A stretch of 64,000 nucleotides of DNA. Origin: Vibrio coralliirubri. Its GTDB lineage: Bacteria; Pseudomonadota; Gammaproteobacteria; Enterobacterales; Vibrionaceae. The stretch covers positions 2,418,001-2,482,000 of the forward strand of contig NZ_AP025470.1 of assembly GCF_024347375.1 (NCBI RefSeq), given 5' to 3'. A program made the translations under genes and the position numbers. Positions 57,029 to 64,000 of the stretch are shown here, one piece after another (within the stretch, counting starts at the first letter, position 1; every line of letters starts with the position of its first letter). Below the pieces are notes generated by a model. That model made no database searches and had not been told where the DNA came from. It saw only the letters and a program-made list of their open reading frames with translations.

Positions 57029-57340
57029 CTACAACTTCATGTTGACGTTCATGTTGTAGATGATCCATACCGAGCCAGCGATAAGGATCAATACAACGAT
57101 GGCGGTAAACATCAGTGACACCAAGTTCCAACGCCCATCGGAAGATTTCGCTTCCATGTGCAAGAAGTACTTAAAGTGGACAAAGATTTGCACCAGCGCA
57201 CAGCCGAACAAGATCACGTAAGTTTCCGTGCTTGGTAGCGCATGGGCCCACACGATGTAGAACGGAATAATGGTGAGAATCAGTGACGCAATAAAGCCTT
57301 TCACATAATCCGTTGCACCGCTATCTAGATGCTGTTCCAT
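57029..57340 (-). CDS. cyoD: Cytochrome bo quinol oxidase subunit IV
   Basis: 103 residues from ATG 57340 ([16 protein letters not shown]), whose first base is the last of the cyoC stop (TAATG). Three membrane helices; typical HFKYFLHME motif. Confidence 0.95.
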   Translation of the reverse strand: MEQHLDSGATDYVKGFIASLILTIIPFYIVWAHALPSTETYVILFGCALVQIFVHFKYFLHMEAKSSDGRWNLVSLMFTAIVVLILIAGSVWIIYNMNVNMKL

Positions 57341-57957
57341 TACATCACCCCCATTAAGTACACGATGGTAAATACACAAATCCAAACGATATCAAGGAAA
57401 TGCCAGAACAGGCTTAAGCACTGGAAACGCATCGACATGTTGTCGTTCAAGCCTTTGGTTGAAAGCTGGTGATACGCCACCGCCATCCAAATCAGACCGA
57501 ACGTTACGTGCAAACCGTGTGTGCCAACCAAGGTAAAGAACGCAGAAAGGAATGCGCTTTCTTGAGGGCCATAGCCTTCTGCAATCAAGTGATGAAATTC
57601 ATACACTTCCATACAGATGAAGGCTAAGCCCAATACGAAAGTGACTTTTATCCAGCGCTTCAGTCCGGTCACGTCTTTGCGCTTCATCGCAATCATGCCA
57701 AAACCGAAGGTGATACTACTGAACAGCAGCATCATGGTTTCGACAAACACGAACGGCAGTTCAAAGATGTCTTTACCTGTCGGCCCTGCAATAGATCCAC
57801 TCTCAAGCACGGCATACGTCGCGAAAAGCGTGGCAAACAGGACACAGTCACTCATCAAGTAAACCCAGAAGCCAAACAACTTGTTGCCCGCAGCTTCGTG
57901 GTGATGATCATGCGAGTGTGCAAGATCATAAGTGTGTGACGGAGTATTAGCTTGCAT
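57340..57957 (-). CDS. cyoC: Cytochrome bo quinol oxidase subunit III
   Basis: 205 residues from ATG 57957 ([24 protein letters not shown], His-rich). This start overlaps the end of cyoB by 11 bp. Five membrane helices with [14 protein letters not shown] and [20 protein letters not shown] motifs of haem-copper oxidase subunit III. Confidence 0.96.
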   Translation of the reverse strand: MQANTPSHTYDLAHSHDHHHEAAGNKLFGFWVYLMSDCVLFATLFATYAVLESGSIAGPTGKDIFELPFVFVETMMLLFSSITFGFGMIAMKRKDVTGLKRWIKVTFVLGLAFICMEVYEFHHLIAEGYGPQESAFLSAFFTLVGTHGLHVTFGLIWMAVAYHQLSTKGLNDNMSMRFQCLSLFWHFLDIVWICVFTIVYLMGVM

Positions 57958-60034
57958 ACGTCGTCTCCAAATCATCTTTATTGTCGTTATTACCACTGTC
58001 TGCATCACTGTCAGCGCTGTTACCACGACCAGAATGGTCGCCTTTCACTGACTGTTTCTTAGCTTCTTCAAGCTGCGCACGTCGAGCCGCTTCAATCGCT
58101 TTGATCTCTTCAACTTCCACGTAGTAGTCCACATCGTCGTTGTAGCTGTGTTGAATACACGTCACCACGATGCCCACTAAGCTTGCAGCCGCTAGCCACC
58201 AGATGTACCAGATCATTGCGAAGCCAAATGCCAACGCCCATGCAGACACATAAATACCTGTCGGTGTGTTCTTCGGCATATGAATACGTTCGTATTCTTC
58301 TTCCTGAGTTGGGTCAAACTCACCACTTTGCTTTTGATACCAGAACGAATCGATCTCATCGCCCTTGGGCAGTTTTGCAAAATTGTAGAACGGCGGTGGT
58401 GAAGACGTTGCCCATTCAAAGGTGCGTCCGCCCCACGGGTCACCGGTTAGATCTCGGTTTTGGTCGCGGTCACGAACACTCACGTAAATCTGAACGAACT
58501 GACACACCACACCCATCGCAATCACGCCCGTACCTGCAGCAGCAACCGCCAATAGTGGGAAGAACTCAGGGTTGATGTCTTGGCTCAAACGACGCGTCAT
58601 GCCCATAAAGCCCAGAGCGTAAAGCGGCAAGAACGCCATCAAGAAACCGATGATCCAGCAGTAGAATGCGCGTTTGCCCCAAAGCTCGTTCAGAGTGAAG
58701 CCGGTCGCTTTCGGGAACCAGTAACCAATCGCAGCAAAACAACCGAAGACCACGCCACCGATGATTACGTTATGGAAGTGAGCAATCAGGAATACCGAGT
58801 TATGCAGGATGAAATCTGCGCCCGGAACCGCCATCAATACGCCCGTCATACCACCTACGGTAAAGGTGATTAGGAAACCGACCGTCCACATCATTGGCGT
58901 AGTGAAGCGGATACGACCTTTGTACATGGTGAATAGCCAGTTGAAGATCTTAACTCCGGTTGGGATAGAGATAATCATGGTAGCGATGCCGAAGAAGGCA
59001 TTCACATTGGCGCCAGAACCCATAGTGAAGAAGTGATGCAGCCAAACCACAAACGCTAAAATCGTGATAGCCACCGTCGCCCATACCAGCGAGGTATAAC
59101 CAAACAGTTTTTTGCGAGAGAAGGTTGCAGTCACTTCAGAGAACACACCGAAGATAGGCAAGATTAGGATGTACACCTCAGGGTGTCCCCATGCCCAAAT
59201 CAGGTTCACATACATCATCACGTTGCCACCAAGGTCGTTGGTGAAGAAGTGCGTGCCGATGTATCTATCCAAAGTCAGTAACGCGATGGTGACCGTTAGG
59301 ATTGGGAAAGAGATGATGATCAGGATGTTGGCACACAGCGATGCCCAAGTGAATACAGGCATCTTCATCATTGGCATAGACGGAGTACGCATGCGCAAAA
59401 TAGTCGCGAAGAAGTTCACACCCGTTAACGTGGTGCCCACACCGGATATTTGCAGTGCCCATATCCAATAATCGACCCCAACTCCCGGACTTGCCTCAAT
59501 ACCGGAAAGCGGCGGATACGCCAACCAACCCGTGCGACCAAACTCACCTAAGCCCAGTGACATGTTGGTTAGGATAATCCCCACCACAAACAGCCAGAAG
59601 CTCAAGTTATTCAGGTAAGGGAATGCAACATCACGAGCACCAATTTGCAGCGGAACGATGATGTTCATCAAGCCTATAACCAATGGCATCGCTACGAAGA
59701 AAATCATGATCACGCCGTGAGCCGTGAAGATCTGGTCGTAGTGATGTGGCGGTAAATAGCCCGTCTCACCAGCTGCAGAAAGCAACTGCTGACTGCGCAT
59801 CATGACCGCATCAGCAAAACCACGAACTAACATCACCATCGCAACCGCAATGTACATGAAGCCCAGTTTTTTGTGGTCTACAGACGTAAACCATTCATTC
59901 CAGAGGTATTGCCATTTACCGGCTTTTGTGACCGCGTACACCACTAAAGCACCCACCAAAGCAATCATGGTTAAGGTGACCAAAATAATGGGTTCGTGGT
60001 AGGGAATAGAGTCTAGAGTTAATCTTCCAAACAT
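57947..60034 (-). CDS. cyoB: Cytochrome bo quinol oxidase subunit I
   Basis: 695 residues. Haem-copper motifs: [16 protein letters not shown], the copper/cross-link site [14 protein letters not shown], the HHFFTMG pair and [11 protein letters not shown] near helix X. The reaction is ubiquinol oxidation with O2 reduction and proton pumping. The protein is about 30 residues longer than the E. coli subunit because of a C-terminal Asp/Asn/Ser-rich tail ([18 protein letters not shown]). Confidence 0.98.
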   Translation of the reverse strand: MFGRLTLDSIPYHEPIILVTLTMIALVGALVVYAVTKAGKWQYLWNEWFTSVDHKKLGFMYIAVAMVMLVRGFADAVMMRSQQLLSAAGETGYLPPHHYDQIFTAHGVIMIFFVAMPLVIGLMNIIVPLQIGARDVAFPYLNNLSFWLFVVGIILTNMSLGLGEFGRTGWLAYPPLSGIEASPGVGVDYWIWALQISGVGTTLTGVNFFATILRMRTPSMPMMKMPVFTWASLCANILIIISFPILTVTIALLTLDRYIGTHFFTNDLGGNVMMYVNLIWAWGHPEVYILILPIFGVFSEVTATFSRKKLFGYTSLVWATVAITILAFVVWLHHFFTMGSGANVNAFFGIATMIISIPTGVKIFNWLFTMYKGRIRFTTPMMWTVGFLITFTVGGMTGVLMAVPGADFILHNSVFLIAHFHNVIIGGVVFGCFAAIGYWFPKATGFTLNELWGKRAFYCWIIGFLMAFLPLYALGFMGMTRRLSQDINPEFFPLLAVAAAGTGVIAMGVVCQFVQIYVSVRDRDQNRDLTGDPWGGRTFEWATSSPPPFYNFAKLPKGDEIDSFWYQKQSGEFDPTQEEEYERIHMPKNTPTGIYVSAWALAFGFAMIWYIWWLAAASLVGIVVTCIQHSYNDDVDYYVEVEEIKAIEAARRAQLEEAKKQSVKGDHSGRGNSADSDADSGNNDNKDDLETTYAS

Positions 60035-60039
60035 TACGA

Positions 60040-60936
60040 TTATCCTTGGGTTTCCGGCAGACAGTTCATTGAACCAGGGTGCTGGGTCACGACATCAGTG
60101 AATAAAAATGGTGGGATACTAGAAAACAACGTCACAGGTTCAGCCACACTTGGCGCGGCCAATGAACGGAACTGCTCCCAATCTTCGATGCGTTCAGGAC
60201 TTGCTTTCACTTTCTCTACCCAGTTTAAAAACGCCACTTGATCAGGCATGGCCGATGCGGTGAATTTCATCTGAGAGAACCCTTTGCCACTGTAGTTCGA
60301 AGCAAAGCCTTTGAAGTCACCTTCGTGGTTTGCGATCAAATTCAACTTAGTCACCATTCCCGGCATCGCGTAGATCTGCGAACCAAGACGCGGGATAAAG
60401 AACGCGTTCATGATGTTGTCTGAAGTCAGCTTAAACGTCACCGGAACATCTTTCGGGAACGCAACATAGTTAACCGTCGCAATGTTTTGCTCCGGATAGA
60501 TGAACAGCCATTTCCAGTCCAGAGAGACCACTTCGATCACCATGGGTTTAACGTCACTTTCCAGAGGCTTAGATGGCTCCAGTTCGTGAGTTGTTCGCCA
60601 AGTGATGGTGGCTAGAATCGCAATAATGATGATTGGAATTGTCCATACCACTATTTCAATTTTGGTCGAGTGTGCCCAGTCTGGTGCATACTCTTCCGTG
60701 GTATTGCTTTCGCGGTATCGGTAAGCAAAGTAGATGGTCATCAGAATTACTGGGATGACGACAATCAACATCAGCAACAGAGCCGTGATAATCAGCTCTT
60801 TTTCCTGAACGCCAACGCTACCTTTTGGGTCGAGCAATGCGGAGTTACATCCTTCGAGCATCAGAATGGTTCCCAGCAAACCAATCTTCGACAAACTTGT
60901 CCTCGATAAAATGCGTTTATATCTTGAAGCTTCCAT
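60040..60936 (-). CDS. cyoA: Cytochrome bo quinol oxidase subunit II
   Basis: 298 residues. A lipoprotein-type signal with Cys 30 (LMLEGC), two membrane helices, and a cupredoxin-like periplasmic domain ([20 protein letters not shown]). No copper ligands, as in quinol oxidases. First gene of cyoABCDE. Confidence 0.97.
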   Translation of the reverse strand: MEASRYKRILSRTSLSKIGLLGTILMLEGCNSALLDPKGSVGVQEKELIITALLLMLIVVIPVILMTIYFAYRYRESNTTEEYAPDWAHSTKIEIVVWTIPIIIIAILATITWRTTHELEPSKPLESDVKPMVIEVVSLDWKWLFIYPEQNIATVNYVAFPKDVPVTFKLTSDNIMNAFFIPRLGSQIYAMPGMVTKLNLIANHEGDFKGFASNYSGKGFSQMKFTASAMPDQVAFLNWVEKVKASPERIEDWEQFRSLAAPSVAEPVTLFSSIPPFLFTDVVTQHPGSMNCLPETQG

Positions 60937-61627
60937 TAACTTTCTCGATGGTTATCCAGCCTCAGAACGAACGCCTAAGTACTGGTTGTCATGATCATTA
61001 GAATATTTATGTGTTGAGCATGTGAAACGCCGCATCTCAAAAAGCAATGCAATAGAGCCCGTTACTGCTGGGTTAAAACCACACAGAAAACATGACTTAA
61101 TTGTTACACTTTGAAATACATTGTTACATTTGGCGCATTATGAAGAGTTGAATTTGAAAGCTCACCAAACAAACTTGGAAACTAACCTTCCATTTATGGA
61201 TGCGAAAACTAAGAAGTAGAAGAGGATTAAGACACACACCAGCAGCGTGCTACATAGGTGGAGCCAGTGCTGACAAGGGATTTAGAAAAAGCAGATAAAC
61301 ACTCGCGCGTCACCACAGCTCAAGGCAAGTTCAAGGTACATTAGAAAGAGCGAATAAATAGAAGTGTGACGCCCGTCAAGATTGTGAATTCACATACCAT
61401 TTACAAGGTATTCACTAGTTAGATTATTCAAAACACCCACTCATTCACCAGCAAGATAACCAATCATTCATCGACGCACTAATGTGACGAATTGAAAGAA
61501 TATAATGATTAACAGAAAGAATACTGAGGCTAACAGAAAGAATAATTTGACTAATTGAGGGCGTAATAGCGGTGAAAAGAACAACAAAATGGTAAATATT
61601 GGGATGAATTTATTGAGAACAACAATG
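60937..61627. other. Intergenic region upstream of cyoA
   Basis: No gene seen. It must contain the cyo promoter. Two direct TTGTTACA copies lie at 61101-61108 and 61121-61128, 20 bp apart; they could bind a redox regulator such as ArcA, but the spacing is not the standard one. Confidence 0.45.
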
Positions 61628-61659
61628 CCATAATCGAGCCAGATACGGCTCGATTATGG
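61628..61659 (-). terminator. Hairpin after the RND permease gene
   Basis: Perfect 13-bp stem CCATAATCGAGCC / GGCTCGATTATGG with a 6-base loop. The T tail on the minus strand is weak (ATTGTTGTTC). Confidence 0.6.
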
Positions 61660-61690
61660 GCAATTGAAGAGCAGTTAAATTAAAAGACAG

Positions 61691-64000
61691 TTACGCAGCT
61701 TGAGTCGCGATGGTTTTTCGCTGATTTCGAGTCATCAAGTGATAAACCACCGGCACAAAGTAGAACGAGATAAGCGTGGTTAACACGGTACCGCCCACAA
61801 TCGCGACCGCAAACGGAGGCCAGAAACCACCGCCAGCAATGATCAATGGCATAAAACCGCCCACGGTTGTGATCGTGGTTGAACTGATATGTCGAGTACA
61901 TGACATAACGGCCTCAACGACTGCATCGACATTCCCAGAGGAAGCCTCTTTATCGAGTTTCAATTCGGTCAGAATCACAATGGCCGCGTTAATCGCTAAG
62001 CCTGCAATCCCGAGCATCGCGATAATCACCGTAAAGCCAAACGGATAACCGAAAATCCACACCGACAACAACCCTAGCCCACCCGCCAATCCTGCTACCA
62101 TGAAGATGATGCTGCTCATTCGGAACGAGTTAAACGACATCACCACCACCAACACCATCAATACCACCACGACTGCGACGTTCGAGATCAGGCTGTTGAC
62201 TGAATTATCTCGTTCAGCAGATTCACCACCAAAACCAATCGTATAGCCCGATGGCATCTGATAGCTTTCTAGGCGTTTTTGGAATTCATTGAGCACGGTT
62301 TGAGGCAAGACTCCCGCTTCAATATAACCCTCAATGGTATTCACTCGTTGCCCATTTCTGCGCGTAATCGCACCACGACTGGTGGTCAGTTCAAGCTCAG
62401 CCAAGGTAGACACATTGATACCCGTAGAATAGACATCAGAGCTTATCGGCAAGCGAATATTACTCAGGTGAGCCAAGTTTTCACGCGCATCATCCGCAAC
62501 ACGAACACGGATTGGCACAGACTCACTGCCCTCAATCACAGAGCCACTTTCACGACCTGTCAGCGTGGTTTGCAACATGCCAGCAAACTGGTTCAATGAA
62601 ATACCATTCAGCTTTGCGGTGTCTTCATCGACTTTCAACCACACCTTAGGCGTACCCGGTTGCAGCGTTTCCCTTGTGTGCGTGACATGAGGAACACCCG
62701 CCAGAATCAAGCGTACATCTTCACCAATAGCTTTTAGGGTATCGAGGTTTTCACCGTAAACTCGCAGTTCAACGGGCGCAGTAAATGGAGGCCCTTGGTT
62801 GAGCTTACGTACCAAGATTTGTGCTTCCGGCACTTCTTCATCCAACACCTTTTGCAACTGTGGAATTAGCGCATTAGCTTGGTCAAAGTTCTCTGTTTTC
62901 ACCATCGCTTGCGAGAAGTATGGCGCGTTGTTTTGCCTTGCTTGCAGGTTGTAATAGAAGGATGGGAAGTTTGCGCCCACTAGCCAATCAATACGTTCCA
63001 CTTCAGGGTAACGATGAATGATGTCGTCTATTTTTTCAGAGGTGTTTTTGGTGGCGTAAATGCTCGCTTGAGGTGGCATGTAAACCTGAATCTCAAACAT
63101 GTCTCGGTCTGATGGCGGGAAGAATTGCTCAGTCAGCTGAGACATACTCCAGTAGCCAGTAAACGGAACCAACAGCACCAAAGCAATCGTGATGATTGGA
63201 TGCGTGACGCCAAAGCGGACAGAAGATGAGAACCAGCGCGTCAAAGCCGGGATTCTCAAACCAGTCATGTACCAATGGTGCTGGCCTTTCTTGTCGACAT
63301 CACTGAGTTGCTTAGGCAGTAGTTTGGTCGCTAAACCCGCAATTAAGGTGTGCGAGATAATGTAAGAGCCGATCAACGAGAAAGAAACGGTAATCGCAAT
63401 ACCACCGACAAATTCACCCGATGCACCCGGCATCAAAATAATCGGGGCAAACGCCAACACGGTAGTTAAGGTTGAGCCTAATAGCGGCACCCATAAATGC
63501 TTCAATGCATTCATGGTCGCTTCAGCTCGTTGTTGCCCTTTCAAACGATACGCTTGAATGGTATCAACCATCACCACCGCGTTATCGACCATGATCCCGA
63601 GCGCCACAATTAGACCGGTCACCGACATTTGGTTAATCGGCACACCGGTCATTTTCATGATCGACAGGGTCAATAATGAGGTTAACGGCAAAGAAATGGC
63701 GACTAAGATCGCGGCACGTACGCCTAAAGTGACAAACAGCACAATCAAAATCAGACCGAAACCGATCATCAAGCTCTTGCCTAAATCGTCTAAGCGAGTT
63801 TCGGTATAACCTTGCTGATTAAATAATACCGTCACCTTAACGTTACTTGGTAACTCTTGCTCAAACTTGCCAATCAGAGCGTTCGCTCGCGACGTCCAAT
63901 TATCAACTCGCAGATCAGGATGCATTCTTGCCGCGACAATCACACCCGGCTCACCATCAATAATCGCAATCTGATCTTGTGGGGTTTTCTCACCACGTTT
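61691..64000 (-). CDS. RND (AcrB/HAE1-type) efflux permease, partial
   Basis: About 769 C-terminal residues; the reading frame is open to the right edge (from KRGEKTPQDQ at 64000), so the N-terminus is cut off. Motifs include VALGIMVDNAVVMVDTIQAY (helix 4 with conserved Asp-Asn), SLIGSYIISHTLIAGLATKLLP and MLGIAGLAINAAIVILTEL (helix 10). The second Lys in that block typical of AcrB is not examined. RND permeases export drugs or metals with an adaptor and TolC, encoded upstream outside the window. Confidence 0.94.
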   Translation of the reverse strand, partial: KRGEKTPQDQIAIIDGEPGVIVAARMHPDLRVDNWTSRANALIGKFEQELPSNVKVTVLFNQQGYTETRLDDLGKSLMIGFGLILIVLFVTLGVRAAILVAISLPLTSLLTLSIMKMTGVPINQMSVTGLIVALGIMVDNAVVMVDTIQAYRLKGQQRAEATMNALKHLWVPLLGSTLTTVLAFAPIILMPGASGEFVGGIAITVSFSLIGSYIISHTLIAGLATKLLPKQLSDVDKKGQHHWYMTGLRIPALTRWFSSSVRFGVTHPIITIALVLLVPFTGYWSMSQLTEQFFPPSDRDMFEIQVYMPPQASIYATKNTSEKIDDIIHRYPEVERIDWLVGANFPSFYYNLQARQNNAPYFSQAMVKTENFDQANALIPQLQKVLDEEVPEAQILVRKLNQGPPFTAPVELRVYGENLDTLKAIGEDVRLILAGVPHVTHTRETLQPGTPKVWLKVDEDTAKLNGISLNQFAGMLQTTLTGRESGSVIEGSESVPIRVRVADDARENLAHLSNIRLPISSDVYSTGINVSTLAELELTTSRGAITRRNGQRVNTIEGYIEAGVLPQTVLNEFQKRLESYQMPSGYTIGFGGESAERDNSVNSLISNVAVVVVLMVLVVVMSFNSFRMSSIIFMVAGLAGGLGLLSVWIFGYPFGFTVIIAMLGIAGLAINAAIVILTELKLDKEASSGNVDAVVEAVMSCTRHISSTTITTVGGFMPLIIAGGGFWPPFAVAIVGGTVLTTLISFYFVPVVYHLMTRNQRKTIATQAA

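Overview
The window looks like chromosome 1 of a marine Vibrio (gammaproteobacterium). The evidence is high similarity, recognised from memory, to Vibrio housekeeping proteins and a gene order that follows V. cholerae chromosome 1: lolCDE - PilZ (plzB) - mfd - csiV - acetyltransferase - ndh - ycfP - thiK - lpoB - ycfL - hinT - chemoreceptor - CARF nuclease - udp. A complete cyoABCDE quinol oxidase operon and an alkylsulfatase locus suggest a Splendidus-type marine species rather than V. cholerae. No database search was run, so the species is not assigned.

Layout. 1-10.1 kb (minus strand) is an envelope and housekeeping block: lapB (runs off the left edge), lapA, ihfB, rpsA with an autoregulatory-looking leader, cmk, kdsB, a Trm112-like protein, lpxK, msbA and comEC. 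These genes share lipid A/LPS synthesis and export. 10.1-18.3 kb holds a DUF2062 protein, lolCDE (lipoprotein release), a PilZ protein and mfd. 18.3-27.2 kb holds the PBP1A-pathway protein CsiV, an acetyltransferase gene split by an IS3-family (IS150-type) element, ndh, ycfP, thiK and an lpoB lipoprotein operon. 27.4-37.2 kb holds hinT, a chemoreceptor, a stand-alone CARF-type nuclease of the VC1899/Card1 family, udp with a CRP site, a zinc/cadmium ATPase behind a MerR-type promoter, a MATE exporter and a CBS protein.

37.5-48 kb is more accessory: small unknown genes, ybiB/trpD2-like, a TetR regulator, ppiB, an outer-membrane beta-barrel protein, a second identical IS copy inside the loop of a terminator, and a cytochrome c'/cytochrome b561/MarR module around a perfect 21-bp inverted repeat. 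An EamA exporter and a nemA-gloA electrophile-detoxification pair follow.

48.1-55.4 kb appears to be one regulatory neighbourhood: a LysR regulator, a FadL-type porin, a membrane protein plus HlyD-type adaptor pair, and a secreted alkylsulfatase. Each of the three target units has a copy of a palindrome ATCG-(6 bases)-CGAT upstream, which I infer to be the LysR operator. 56-61 kb is cyoABCDE. The right edge cuts an RND efflux permease.

The best candidates for new biology are the LysR/alkylsulfatase regulon with its shared palindrome, the CARF nuclease with no CRISPR in sight and an altered ligand motif, the MarR-controlled cytochrome module, and the two IS insertions, one gene-breaking with a 3-bp duplication and one in a terminator loop without a clean duplication.
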